64,000 nt of DNA from Bacillota bacterium (lineage in GTDB: Bacteria > Bacillota > Clostridia > Saccharofermentanales > Fastidiosipilaceae), in NCBI GenBank assembly GCA_023388435.1, contig JAEWGG010000033.1, positions 62,001 through 126,000 on the forward strand, in the 5' to 3' direction. A program made the position numbers and the translations under genes. The notes beneath the pieces are model-generated. The model saw only the letters and a list, made by a program, of their open reading frames with translations. It was not told the origin of the DNA and made no database searches. This document shows, piece by piece, positions 37,624 to 46,031 of this stretch (the first letter of the stretch is position 1; each line of letters begins with the position of its first letter).

Positions 37624-37673
37624 GGTGGAAAAGCATGGGCTAGACAGGGTCACCGGAGACCGGAGATAAGCGG

Positions 37674-37723
37674 ACTCCCAGTTCTTGGACAGAGCTATTC
37701 AGGGCCACGAACTGGGAGTTTTT
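37674..37723 (+). terminator. Terminator of the divergent pfk gene
   Basis: ACTCCCAGTTC (37674-37684) pairs exactly with GAACTGGGAGT (37709-37719), followed by TTTT. Confidence 0.88.
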
Positions 37724-37900
37724 ATGTCCTGTGCTGCTGGAACACGTGCGTATAGTCACTTAGTGACGCCTTTCCATGTTTTACACACGCCCCCATCCCT
37801 TTAGGATTCTTTGGCCTGGATAACTTTCTCTATGCCTTGTGGGCTTCAAACGACAGGACCTTCAGGCAGCTGGGCCCCATACGTAATCGTATGGGAGCAG

Positions 37901-38041
37901 ATGACAGCTGTTTTTGTCGTCTGGGCCATTGCTATCGCCTGTCTTCTCGCAGGGGCAGTGATCCGCCACTGTTATGGGCTTCGCAAACGACCAGAAGAAA
38001 AGTGGGAAGAGGAATATCAGCGAGACTTTTTAAACACGTAA
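37901..38041 (+). CDS. Putative small single-span membrane protein
   Basis: 46 residues: one hydrophobic span (VFVVWAIAIACLLAGAVI) followed by a charged tail (RKRPEEKWEEEYQRDF). GGGAG lies 3 bases upstream, a short spacing. The frame is open back to a TTG at 37811, which would add 30 uncharacteristic residues. A TATAGT (37751-37756) followed by the palindrome GTCACTTAGTGAC (37755-37767) lies upstream and could be a promoter/operator. No family is recognised; the TM-plus-charged-tail layout is the only support. Confidence 0.4.
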   Translation: MTAVFVVWAIAIACLLAGAVIRHCYGLRKRPEEKWEEEYQRDFLNT

Positions 38042-38192
38042 TGTGCCAGGGCGCGTCCGAATCCTCAGCTTTTCGTGCTTTCTGAAAATAGGGATGAGCC
38101 GGGAGAGAAAAGGCGCGAAACAGTGCTCGCGGCTCGCCGATTGGATGGGTCTAAGCTGCCTTAGCCGCCCTTCTGGCCCCTGGCGCCAGACA

Positions 38193-38252
38193 TAAAAAGC
38201 CCCCCCTTCCTTGGCCTTTTACTTGCGGTATCCAAGAAAGGGGAGGTGCTTC
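38193..38252 (-). terminator. Terminator of kduI
   Basis: Read on the minus strand, AAGCACCTCCCCTTTCTTGG pairs imperfectly with CCAAGGAAGGGGGGGCTT and ends in CTTTTTATG, about 75 bases after the kduI stop. Between it and the small membrane gene (38042-38192) nothing else is seen. Confidence 0.7.
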
Positions 38253-38328
38253 AAGTCCCCAGCCAGGGGCTCTGTTCTCAGTTCAACGCCGCGGCTCTGC
38301 TCCAGTGGCAGGAGCTCTACACCAGCTG

Positions 38329-39171
38329 TCAGCGCATGTCGCAGCTCTTGATGTGGTCCATATCGTCAAATTCCATATTCTCGCCGCCCATGGCCCAGAT
38401 GAAGCTGTAGTTGGAGCTGCCTACGCCAGAGTGGATGCTCCAGGAGGGGCTGATGACCGCCTGCTCGTTCTGCATGACTATATGGCGGGTTTCCTGGCCC
38501 TCGCCCATCAGGTGGAAGACCACGTGATTCTCAGGAACTTCGAAGTAAAAGTAGATTTCCATGCGGCGCTCGTGGGTGTGGCAGGGCATGGTATTCCAGA
38601 CGTTGCCCTCGTCCAGGGAGGTCAGGCCCATGGAGAGCTGGGCCGTCTTCAGGACATCTGGATGGATGAACTGATTGATGACCCGCTTATTGGCTGTGGC
38701 CTGCTCGCCCATGGGGCGCTTGTTGGCGTCCTGAATGCGGATCTGCTTCGTCTCGTAGGCGATGTGGGCGGGGGCGCTGACCATGTAGTACTTGGCGGGC
38801 TGCTGGGGATCCTTGGAGGAGAAGCGGAGGCCGCGGCTGCCCTTGGTCACATAGAGACAGTCCTTGTAATCCATCTCATAGGTCTGGCCGTCCACTTCAA
38901 TGCGGCCAGGTCCACCCACATTAAAAATACCCAGCTCACGGCGTTCCAGTATATCCTTCGTGCCGAAATTGGCCCAGACATCAATGCCCTTTTCCAGGGG
39001 CACCGTCTCGTTGACCGGCATACAGCCGAAGGTGACCATGCGGTCGACATGACTATAAATGGCAGATACTTCATCGGCAATAAAGAGCTTCTCAATCAAA
39101 AATTCCTGGCGAACTTCCTCAGTTGTATAACGGCGAAAATCACGCTGGTTGCAACTGTAGCGAATATCCAT
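38329..39171 (-). CDS. kduI: 5-dehydro-4-deoxy-D-glucuronate isomerase
   Basis: 280 residues, typical KduI length. Converts 5-keto-4-deoxyuronate, formed from unsaturated galacturonate units of pectin, to 3-deoxy-D-glycero-2,5-hexodiulosonate. Cupin metal-ligand block MPCHTHERRMEIYFYF (two His and a Glu) and the N-terminal HVDRMVTFGCMPVNETVPLE are family-typical. AAAGGAG lies 7-8 bases upstream of the ATG. It diverges from the GntR gene across a shared operator region; KduD and KDG kinase/aldolase genes are not in the window. Confidence 0.95.
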   Translation of the reverse strand: MDIRYSCNQRDFRRYTTEEVRQEFLIEKLFIADEVSAIYSHVDRMVTFGCMPVNETVPLEKGIDVWANFGTKDILERRELGIFNVGGPGRIEVDGQTYEMDYKDCLYVTKGSRGLRFSSKDPQQPAKYYMVSAPAHIAYETKQIRIQDANKRPMGEQATANKRVINQFIHPDVLKTAQLSMGLTSLDEGNVWNTMPCHTHERRMEIYFYFEVPENHVVFHLMGEGQETRHIVMQNEQAVISPSWSIHSGVGSSNYSFIWAMGGENMEFDDMDHIKSCDMR

Positions 39172-39187
39172 ATATGACTCCTTTCAC

Positions 39188-39231
39188 TTGACGCTTTATA
39201 ATCATTCAACTAACATCATGTATACAAGTAT
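39188..39231. promoter_or_regulatory. Divergent kduI/gntR promoter region with putative operator
   Basis: Plus strand: TTGACG (39188-39193), 17-base spacer, TAACAT (39211-39216) for the regulator. Minus strand: TTGTAT (plus 39222-39227), 18-base spacer, GATTAT (plus 39198-39203) for kduI. The core palindrome TGTATACA (39219-39226), inside CATGTATACAAG, overlaps the kduI -35 and the regulator start point. TGTATACA-centred sites are typical of FCD-type GntR repressors of hexuronate genes (UxuR/ExuR class). Binding is inferred. Confidence 0.6.
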
Positions 39232-39268
39232 GGTTAGTAAAGATATAAAAGTCAAGAGGAGTTTAGCT

Positions 39269-40060
39269 GTGAGCGACAGGGCTGAAGGGGGCAGGCGTCC
39301 CAGTACACTTGAGATTTACGAGCGGCTCAAGGAGGATATCATCCAGCTTCGCTACGCCCCGGGCTGCCAGATCAGCGAGCATGAGATTGCCCTGCGTTTT
39401 TCGGTCTCACGGACACCGGTCAAGGCCTGCTTCATCCGCTTGGAGACGGAGGGCTTCATCGTGGTGAAGCCGAAGAGCGGCAGCTTTGTTTCCTTGCTGG
39501 ATCCCCAGGAAGTTGAGGAGAGTATCTACCTGCGCAGCCTGCTGGAGGCGGATATGGTCCGCCAGCTGATAGAGGAGCTGCAGTCTGAGCGTCTGGCTCT
39601 GTTGAGAGGCCTGCTTGAGGCCCAGCGCCAGGTTCTGGCCCAGGGCCGCCCTGAACTGGGGCGGCCACTGCGGATTCAGACCGTTGCGTCGGAGCAGGAG
39701 ACGCAGGCCCTGCAGCGTCTGGCCCACTTTGTCCGTCTGGACGACGACTTTCATGCCTGTTTCTTTCGCTGGGCCGGGCACGAGCGCCTCTGGGCGGGGA
39801 TACGCCGCCTGGAGCTGCACTACCAACGCTTTCGGCAGCTGGACATCCAGAGTTCGGGTGTGCCGGAGCGGATTTTAGAGGAGCACCAGGCTATCTATGA
39901 GCGTCTGGAAGCTCGGGACTACAACGGCTACCTGGACCTCTTGCAGCAGCACCTTTACGGCAATGTCCGCCGCCTCCTGGGTGAGCAAAAGGAGCGCTAT
40001 GCCCGCTACTTTCTCAGCTCGGAAGAAAAATTGTCCAGCCGCCCCTGGCCCTTCTGCTGA
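39269..40060 (+). CDS. GntR family regulator, FCD (FadR) subfamily
   Basis: 263 residues. N-terminal winged helix (about 14-85; YERLKEDIIQLRYAPGCQISEHEIALRFSVSRTPVKACFIRLETEGFI) and C-terminal all-helical FCD domain with metal/ligand residues (DDDFHACFF; EEHQAIYERLEARD). Such regulators sense sugar acids. The GTG at 39269 is chosen because AAGAGGAG lies 7 bases upstream; earlier in-frame ATGs at 39218 and 39230 fall in the operator and lack a ribosome site. By position it controls kduI and probably the following GH28-GH105 genes. Confidence 0.88.
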   Translation: MSDRAEGGRRPSTLEIYERLKEDIIQLRYAPGCQISEHEIALRFSVSRTPVKACFIRLETEGFIVVKPKSGSFVSLLDPQEVEESIYLRSLLEADMVRQLIEELQSERLALLRGLLEAQRQVLAQGRPELGRPLRIQTVASEQETQALQRLAHFVRLDDDFHACFFRWAGHERLWAGIRRLELHYQRFRQLDIQSSGVPERILEEHQAIYERLEARDYNGYLDLLQQHLYGNVRRLLGEQKERYARYFLSSEEKLSSRPWPFC

Positions 40061-40063
40061 ACG

Positions 40064-40117
40064 GCGGGCCGTGCCTGCTCCGGCTCAGATCCGGGGGCTC
40101 TGGGCCCTTTTTTTTTA
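40064..40117 (+). terminator. Probable terminator of the gntR gene
   Basis: A GC-rich stretch beginning GGGCC and ending GGGCCC leads into nine T residues (about 40108-40116). The stem pairing is imperfect. Confidence 0.55.
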
Positions 40118-40124
40118 GGGTACA

Positions 40125-40139
40125 ATGTAAACGCTACCA
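40125..40139 (+). promoter_or_regulatory. cre site (CcpA catabolite repression) before GH28
   Basis: ATGTAAACGCTACCA fits the cre consensus WTGNAANCGNWNNCW at every fixed position. It overlaps a TACAAT -10-like hexamer (40121-40126) and lies 74 bases upstream of the GH28 start, a position suited to repression when glucose is present. Confidence 0.7.
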
Positions 40140-40212
40140 CAAGCGCTGCCGGCAGGCTTGAACGCGAGCATCCGGCCTGGGCAGGGCAGGGATAGAAGGA
40201 GGAAGACCGCGC

Positions 40213-41775
40213 ATGATACACGGGGTAGAAATACGCTTCTTAGCCCCAGGAGCCTGCAGTATTGAGCTACTCTCCGACCGGAGTTACCGCGAGGATGAGG
40301 ACTTTGAGATTTACCTCAACGGGACCTGCATGGGCAGCTATCGGAAGCATGTCCTGTCTTTTTTTGACCTGGAGTCTGGAGCCTCATATCAGGGTGAAGT
40401 GCATACGGCCCAGGGGGCTGTACACCGCTTCAGCTTCACTGTACCCTGTCCGACCTATGTTCTGGACGTCCGTGATTTCGGAGCCCTGGGCGACGGGCAG
40501 GCCCATGATGGGGCGGCCATCAATATGGCCCTCTACTGTGCCCAGCCAGGTTCTGTGGTCTACATTCCCAAGGGGCGCTACCGTGTCGACAGCATTTTGC
40601 TCCGCTCGGCGGTCTCGATCTACCTCGCTGCTGGGGCTGAGCTGATACAGGACTGTGAGCGTCGGAATCTGGCCCGTATTCAGGCTCATCCCCTGTCCTA
40701 CGACGGGCAGCAGCGTGACTACAACAGTTCCTGGGAGGGTAATCCCCTCGATTGCTACGGCTCCCTGATCTATGGCCGTGAGGTCGAGGACGTGGCCATT
40801 TATGGGCCTGGCGTCCTGAATGGCAGCGGCCAGGAAGCCGCTTGGTGGGAGCAGCCGAAGGAGGCTAAGGAGGGGGCGTTCAGGCCCCGCAACGTACAGC
40901 TCGTGCGCTGTAAGCGCATCGCGCTTGTCGGTCTGACCAGCCGCAACTCCGCGGCCTGGAACATCCACCCCCTGTACTCTGACGACCTGGACTTTATTGA
41001 CCTCCAGATTCAGAGCCGCATCCCCTCACCTAATACAGATGGCATTGATCCCGAGAGCTGCCAGCAGCTGCGCATCCTCGGCTGTCACTTCGCTGTGGGC
41101 GACGATTGCATCGCGATCAAGTCAGGGAAAATCTACATGGCTGAGTGGGCGGGGCGCCCCACACGGGGAGTGACCGTGCGCAATTGTTATATGGAAGGCG
41201 GTCACGCCGGCGTGGCCATTGGCTCTGAAAGCGCCGGGGGGGTCTCCGGAGTGCAGGTGCAGAACTGCCTCTTCGAGGGTACGGACCGCGGTCTGCGCAT
41301 CAAGACCAGACGTGGACGGGGCTGGCGCTCCGTGATGGAAGACATCGATTTCAGTAACTGCGTGATGGACGCTGTGCAGCACGCCTTTGTCTGCAATATG
41401 TACTACTTTTGCGACCCTGATGGCCACAGCCCGGAGGTGCGGGCCAAGGAGGGCTATAGTCTGGGGCAGGGGACGCCCAGCGTGCGCACGATACGGGTGG
41501 CGAATTTGGAGGCCAGAAATATCAGGGGGACGGCGCTTTTTGCCTACGGTCTGGCGGAGAATCCCATACAGAAAATCCGCCTTGAGGACAGTCGCTTTCA
41601 CTTCGCTTCTGAGCGGGCCACGGAGCCGGCGGCCATGATGGATGATTTTGACTTCAGCGGTCCCTATAATCGCGGAATTTATATCCAGCACGTGCGGAGC
41701 CTGGAAGTGGAGAACTGCAGTTTTGAGGGCCATTATTATCACACGGAGGGAGGGCGGACTCATGAGCATCAGTGA
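40213..41775 (+). CDS. GH28 polygalacturonase family hydrolase
   Basis: 520 residues. An N-terminal fibronectin-III-like domain (about 1-85) precedes the right-handed beta-helix. Catalytic motifs are all present: NTDG (Asp276), GDD (Asp297/Asp298), GGHAG (His331) and RIK (Arg362, Lys364). Hydrolyses alpha-1,4 galacturonosyl links in pectin; the N-terminal domain and lack of a signal peptide suggest an intracellular exo-acting enzyme on imported oligogalacturonides. The GH105 gene overlaps its stop by 14 bases. Confidence 0.92.
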   Translation: MIHGVEIRFLAPGACSIELLSDRSYREDEDFEIYLNGTCMGSYRKHVLSFFDLESGASYQGEVHTAQGAVHRFSFTVPCPTYVLDVRDFGALGDGQAHDGAAINMALYCAQPGSVVYIPKGRYRVDSILLRSAVSIYLAAGAELIQDCERRNLARIQAHPLSYDGQQRDYNSSWEGNPLDCYGSLIYGREVEDVAIYGPGVLNGSGQEAAWWEQPKEAKEGAFRPRNVQLVRCKRIALVGLTSRNSAAWNIHPLYSDDLDFIDLQIQSRIPSPNTDGIDPESCQQLRILGCHFAVGDDCIAIKSGKIYMAEWAGRPTRGVTVRNCYMEGGHAGVAIGSESAGGVSGVQVQNCLFEGTDRGLRIKTRRGRGWRSVMEDIDFSNCVMDAVQHAFVCNMYYFCDPDGHSPEVRAKEGYSLGQGTPSVRTIRVANLEARNIRGTALFAYGLAENPIQKIRLEDSRFHFASERATEPAAMMDDFDFSGPYNRGIYIQHVRSLEVENCSFEGHYYHTEGGRTHEHQ

Positions 41776-42937
41776 GACGGCGCTGGCCATCGCCCAGCAG
41801 CTAATGGAAGCCAGCCAGCCAGGCTACCCGGCCTGGAATATGGAGCAGCGCCTCTCGGGGGCCCAGCCTTCATGGAACTACATCGATGGCTGTATGCTCA
41901 AGGCCCTGCTGGACCTGGAGGAGGTGCAGGGGGGAGGGCGCTACCTGGCCTTTGTCGAGGACTACCTGGCCTATTTCATCAGTCCAGAAGGGGAGATCCG
42001 CCACTACTCGGCTGAAGAGCAGAACTGTGATCGCATCAATGGGGGGAAGGTTCTGCTCCGCCTCTACGAGGCCGGACGCGGGGAGCGTTATCGCCTGGCC
42101 GCCCAAGCTCTCTACGCCCAACTGGAAAAGCAGCCGCGACTGAGCTGTGGCAATTTCTGGCATAAGCGTATTTACCCTAATCAGATCTGGCTGGATGGAT
42201 TATATATGGTCCAGCCCTTTTTCCTGCAGTACCAGCGCCTCTTTTGTCAGTACCAGAACTACCAGGACAGCATTGGCCAGTTCCGTAGGGTTGAGGAGCT
42301 GCTGAGGGACCCGGAGACGGGCCTCTATTACCATGCCTATGACGAGAGTCGTAGCATGTTTTGGGCGGATCCGAAGACGGGCCTCAGCCCCAACTTCTGG
42401 GGGCGTTCCCTGGGCTGGTTTGCCATGGCTCTGATCGATAGCCTGGAGCAGCTCTCCCCGAAACTCTACAGTGAGTATGCCTGTCTACGGCGCATCTTCA
42501 CCAATCTCGCTGCGGCCCTGGCCCAGCAGCTGGATCCGGAGACTGGCCTCCTCTACCAGCTCCCCCAGCTGGCGGATTATCCTGGAAACTACCTGGAGAC
42601 CAGCGCCTCTGCGGCCCTGGCCTACGTCTTCTATAAGGGGCGCCGGATGGGACTGCTCCCCGCCCGTTATGCCCGGATGGCAGAGCGCTGCTACCGATCC
42701 ATTCTCGACACGAAGCTGCGGCGGGAGGATGACGGCGCCTACCATCTCCACGACATCTGTCTCGTGGCGGGCCTCGGCGGGGACAGCGGCAAGGGGAGCT
42801 ATAAGCGCCGTGACGGAAGTCCCGAATACTATCTCAGCGAGCCCCGAGTCCCCGATGACGCCAAGGGTGTGGCCGCCTTCCTCTTCGCCAGTGCGGAGCG
42901 GGCGCGTCTGGAAGCCAGGGGTCTCTGCCCGATCTAG
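41762..42937 (+). CDS. GH105 unsaturated rhamnogalacturonyl/galacturonyl hydrolase
   Basis: 391 residues, (alpha/alpha)6 barrel of the YteR/YesR type. Removes the terminal 4,5-unsaturated uronic acid from pectin oligosaccharides, giving the 5-keto-4-deoxyuronate used by KduI. Typical blocks: WNYIDGCMLKALLDL, IWLDGLYMVQPFFLQY, FWGRSLGWFAMALIDSLE and the C-terminal GSPEYYLSEPRVPDDAKGVAAFLFA. The ATG at 41762 has GGAGGGAGGG just upstream; the frame is open further upstream inside GH28 but without a ribosome site. No signal peptide. Confidence 0.92.
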   Translation: MSISETALAIAQQLMEASQPGYPAWNMEQRLSGAQPSWNYIDGCMLKALLDLEEVQGGGRYLAFVEDYLAYFISPEGEIRHYSAEEQNCDRINGGKVLLRLYEAGRGERYRLAAQALYAQLEKQPRLSCGNFWHKRIYPNQIWLDGLYMVQPFFLQYQRLFCQYQNYQDSIGQFRRVEELLRDPETGLYYHAYDESRSMFWADPKTGLSPNFWGRSLGWFAMALIDSLEQLSPKLYSEYACLRRIFTNLAAALAQQLDPETGLLYQLPQLADYPGNYLETSASAALAYVFYKGRRMGLLPARYARMAERCYRSILDTKLRREDDGAYHLHDICLVAGLGGDSGKGSYKRRDGSPEYYLSEPRVPDDAKGVAAFLFASAERARLEARGLCPI

Positions 42938-42950
42938 GAGGTGCAGGAAG

Positions 42951-43802
42951 GTGAGTATTGGTGTGCGCGCCCACGACTTCGGTCGACGCCCAGCCCGCGA
43001 CCTGGCCCGGGCCATCCGGGCTGCGGGCTTTGACAGTCTGCAACTGGCCCCGCAGAAGTGTCTGGACAGCTGGGATGACCTGGCTTCTGTAGATGTCGCC
43101 GGCCTCCGGACCGCGGTGGAAACGATCAGGTCTGAAGGCTTGGAAATTAGCGTCTTCGGCTGCTATGTCGCCCTGGGCCATCCCGAAGTGGAGGCCAGGC
43201 GGGCCGCCCAGGACCAGTTCCTGCGTGGGCTTGAACTGGCCGCCCAGACCGGCCTGCGCCTCGTGGCGACGGAGACCCCGAAGCGCCTGCCTGGAGAGAC
43301 GCGGGAGGAGGCCTTCGCCCGTCTACTTGAGAGCTGTGACCGCCTGCTTCCCCAGCTGCAGAATTTTCCTGAGCAGGTCATGGCCCTGGAGATCGTCCAG
43401 GATCACTGCCTGTCCAGCGCTGAGCAGGCCCTATTCCTGAGTCAGCGCTATCAGAGTCCCCAGCTGGGTTGGATTCTTGATCCAGTCAATCTCCTGGCCG
43501 ACGGGCGCGAGGACCAGGCCGCCCTCTATACGGATTTTGTGGAAAAACTGGGTCCAGAGCTCCAGGCCCTGCACCTGAAGGACGTGGTCTTTGAATCTGG
43601 GACAAAAGTCTGGAGGCCCCTCGGACAGGGGATAGTGGACTACAGCTGTCTCCAAAAAATTCTTCCTCCCGAGCGGCTGGCCAGCCTGCCCCTGCTCCGC
43701 GAGCACGCCCGTCCGGACTGCCAGCTGGCAGAGGACCTGGCCTTTCTTCAGCGTTTTAAGGCGGCTGCGCCCTTGACAGCGCCCCCGTCGTCCTGTTCAT
43801 AA
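42951..43802 (+). CDS. TIM-barrel sugar isomerase/epimerase-like protein (AP endonuclease 2 family)
   Basis: 283 residues. An (alpha/beta)8 protein of the xylose-isomerase-like family (PF01261): LARAIRAAGFDSLQLAPQK, VATETPK, MALEIVQDH, LGWILDPVNLL and LHLKDV carry the metal-ligand positions (Glu, Asp/His pattern) of this fold. The substrate is unknown; position after GH28-GH105 suggests a uronate or rhamnose-type sugar. The GTG at 42951 follows AGGAGGT by 8 bases and begins 13 bases after the GH105 stop, so it belongs to the pectin operon. Confidence 0.8.
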   Translation: MSIGVRAHDFGRRPARDLARAIRAAGFDSLQLAPQKCLDSWDDLASVDVAGLRTAVETIRSEGLEISVFGCYVALGHPEVEARRAAQDQFLRGLELAAQTGLRLVATETPKRLPGETREEAFARLLESCDRLLPQLQNFPEQVMALEIVQDHCLSSAEQALFLSQRYQSPQLGWILDPVNLLADGREDQAALYTDFVEKLGPELQALHLKDVVFESGTKVWRPLGQGIVDYSCLQKILPPERLASLPLLREHARPDCQLAEDLAFLQRFKAAAPLTAPPSSCS

Positions 43803-43803
43803 T
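43773..43803 (+). promoter_or_regulatory. Possible promoter of gltA
   Basis: A perfect TTGACA (43773-43778) with CATAAT (43798-43803) at a 19-base spacer, inside the last codons of the preceding gene and 29 bases before the gltA start. Confidence 0.45.
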
Positions 43804-43831
43804 GAGGATAACAGAAAGGAGTTCCAAGCCC

Positions 43832-45139
43832 ATGGTCTTCCCGAGTCTTAAAGCCGCAGTGCTTGACGCCAAGCGCTGCCTGAAGTGTAAGAAGCCTGGC
43901 TGCCAGCAAGGCTGTCCGATCTCCAACGACATTCCCGAATTTCTTGAGGCCTTCGCCAATGGGAATTTTGGCGATGCCAGACGCATCATCGCCCGCAAGA
44001 GCAACCTCCCCGCTGTCTGCGGCCGAGTCTGTGCCCACGAACTCCAGTGCCAGGGGCACTGCGTCTTGAATCGTAAGGGTGAACCCATACAGATCGGGGC
44101 CATTGAGGCCCTGATTGCGGACTTTGCCTTCGAGCTGGACCTGCCTCTGGATCAGCTGCGCCAGCGCCAGCAGGGGCGAGTGGCTGTCATTGGCTCCGGA
44201 CCAGCTGGCCTCACTGTGGCCGGTGACCTGGCGAAAGAAGGCTTTGACGTCACGGTCTTCGAGGCTCAGGAGGAGGTGGGTGGTGTTCTGCTCTATGGTA
44301 TCCCGGCCTTTCGCCTCCCCAAGGATGTGGTGCGCCGTGAGATCGAGAACATCCGTCTCCTGGGTGTGGAATTTCGGACGAACAGTGTGGTGGGTAAGGA
44401 TATCACCGTGGATCAGCTACTGGAGGAGGGTTACGAGGCCGTCTTTATTGGCTCAGGTACGGTGATTGCCAAGGATCTCATCCTGCCTGGCCGTGATCTC
44501 CAGGGCGTGGCACAGGGCTCCTACCTCCTGCGCATGAATTATCTCTATCGCAGCCGACAGCTGGAGCGCAAGGCCCTGCCCCTGATTGAAGGGGAGACTG
44601 TCGTCGTTATCGGTGCGGGAAACGTGGCCATGGATACGGCTCGCACAGCCCGAGAACTGGGGGCCAGACGCGTCCAGGTTGTCTACCGCCGCCGTCGGGA
44701 GGACATGCCCGCCCTGGACGCGGAATATGAGGGGGCCCTGGCCGATGGTGTGGAATTCTGCTTCGAGGCCAATCCCCAGGCTTTCTTGGGCACAGAGGGC
44801 AAGTTGAGCGGCCTCCTTGTTCGCCGCGGGGAAGGAGAAGAAGTTATTGAAGCGGATCGGGCCTTTATCGCTATTGGCTCTAAACCGGCTAACCGCATTG
44901 TCTCAAGTACGGAGGGGATCGAGATCGATGCCGATGGCTATGTGATGATCCGTGAGCGCCCCTATGGCATGACCAGTAAAAAGGCAGTCTTTGCTGGCGG
45001 AGATGTCGTTCACCGTCCCGCCACAGTGGTCCTGGCGATGAAGGAGGCGAAGAAGGTAGCTGAAGGCATCCGTGAGTACGTCCAAAACATTCACTACATG
45101 CAGATGCTGGAAAACCTGGATCCCCAGATCCGTTCCTGA
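43832..45139 (+). CDS. gltA: NADPH-dependent glutamate synthase small subunit-like oxidoreductase
   Basis: 435 residues. N-terminal cysteine-rich [4Fe-4S] region (CLKCKKPGCQQGCP; CGRVCAHELQCQGHC), FAD Rossmann motif VIGSGPAGLTVAGDLAKEG, GIPAFRLPK and the NADPH motif VIGAGNVAMDTARTARELGA. Such standalone proteins occur both as glutamate synthase beta subunit and as NfnB/SudB-type bifurcating or sulfide-linked enzymes; no alpha subunit is nearby, so the partner is unknown. ATG 43832 has AAAGGAG 9 bases upstream; the ATG at 43802 lacks one. The pectin operon's last gene ends 29 bases before. Confidence 0.87.
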   Translation: MVFPSLKAAVLDAKRCLKCKKPGCQQGCPISNDIPEFLEAFANGNFGDARRIIARKSNLPAVCGRVCAHELQCQGHCVLNRKGEPIQIGAIEALIADFAFELDLPLDQLRQRQQGRVAVIGSGPAGLTVAGDLAKEGFDVTVFEAQEEVGGVLLYGIPAFRLPKDVVRREIENIRLLGVEFRTNSVVGKDITVDQLLEEGYEAVFIGSGTVIAKDLILPGRDLQGVAQGSYLLRMNYLYRSRQLERKALPLIEGETVVVIGAGNVAMDTARTARELGARRVQVVYRRRREDMPALDAEYEGALADGVEFCFEANPQAFLGTEGKLSGLLVRRGEGEEVIEADRAFIAIGSKPANRIVSSTEGIEIDADGYVMIRERPYGMTSKKAVFAGGDVVHRPATVVLAMKEAKKVAEGIREYVQNIHYMQMLENLDPQIRS

Positions 45140-45170
45140 GCGCTCATCTCTGAGCCGCACAGTAGATAAA

Positions 45171-45203
45171 GCAGAAGCCCGTTCACAATGTGAACGGGCT
45201 TCT
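45171..45203. terminator. Bidirectional terminator between gltA and sodA
   Basis: Perfect 15-bp stem CAGAAGCCCGTTCAC / GTGAACGGGCTTCTG with a 3-nt loop. T-rich bases follow in both directions (TTGTGT on plus, GCTTTATC on minus), serving two convergent genes. Confidence 0.8.
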
Positions 45204-45231
45204 GTTGTGTCCATGGAAAACTGAGCGCTTC

Positions 45232-45831
45232 TTAGGCCTCGTAGCGCTTGGCCACGACATCCCAGTTCACGACATCCCACCAGGCCTTCAGATAGTCGGC
45301 GCGGCGGTTCTGATATTTCAGGTAATAGGCGTGCTCCCAGACGTCGTTGCCGAGAAGGATGGTCTGGCCATTGCTCACCGGTGAATCCTGGTTCGGGGTG
45401 GCGACGATCTTCAGTTCCTGGCCCTCCTTGACCAGCCAGACCCAGCCACTGCCGAAGCGGCCGGCGCCAGCCTTCTCGAAGGCCTCCTTGAAGGCCTCGA
45501 AGCTGCCGAAGGTCTTGGTGATTTCCTCGGCCAGCTTGCCCTGGGGTTCCTTGGCGCCGCCGGGAATCATGGACTCCCAGAAGACGTTGTGGTTGTGGAC
45601 GCCGCCACCGTTGTTGATGATGCCCTGGCGCTTTTCGGCCGGGACTTCATCCAGGTGCTTCAGCAGCTCCCCAGCGCAGGTATAGGGGAGATCCAGTCCC
45701 TCGACTGCGGCGTTGAGATTGTTCACATAGGTCTGGTGATGCTTATCGTGGTGGAAGTGCATGGTCTCGGCATCAATTGTCGGTTCCAGTGCATCATAGG
45801 CGTAGGGCAGCGGCTTCAGTTCAAACTGCAT
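45232..45831 (-). CDS. sodA: Superoxide dismutase (Fe/Mn type)
   Basis: 199 residues, typical length. Dismutates superoxide in the cytosol. Metal ligands: His27 (HFHHDKHHQTYV), the His of NHNVFW, and Asp and His of DVWEHAYY. The GGGVHNH form of the second block leans to Mn but does not settle it. AGGAGGT lies 7 bases before the ATG. Single gene. Confidence 0.95.
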   Translation of the reverse strand: MQFELKPLPYAYDALEPTIDAETMHFHHDKHHQTYVNNLNAAVEGLDLPYTCAGELLKHLDEVPAEKRQGIINNGGGVHNHNVFWESMIPGGAKEPQGKLAEEITKTFGSFEAFKEAFEKAGAGRFGSGWVWLVKEGQELKIVATPNQDSPVSNGQTILLGNDVWEHAYYLKYQNRRADYLKAWWDVVNWDVVAKRYEA

Positions 45832-46031
45832 GATTTATACCTCCTGTGTAGCCCAGCTCCGCTGTTCTAAAATGACAGCTCAGGTTTGCGGGGCCTGGTC
45901 TCTTATGTCCCCCATAAAGAAGGAGACGAAACTGTGAAAAATGAGCTTTAGCAGCTAGCATTTTCATTCTTTATTATATGCAATTTGACTATCTTTGTCC
46001 AGTTGCCAGGCCCAAGCGGTAGCGCCACAGA

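Noticed and set aside
38305..39177. 290-codon plus-strand frame over kduI
   Set aside because: KduI on the minus strand has its cupin ligands, ribosome site and terminator; the plus frame has none.
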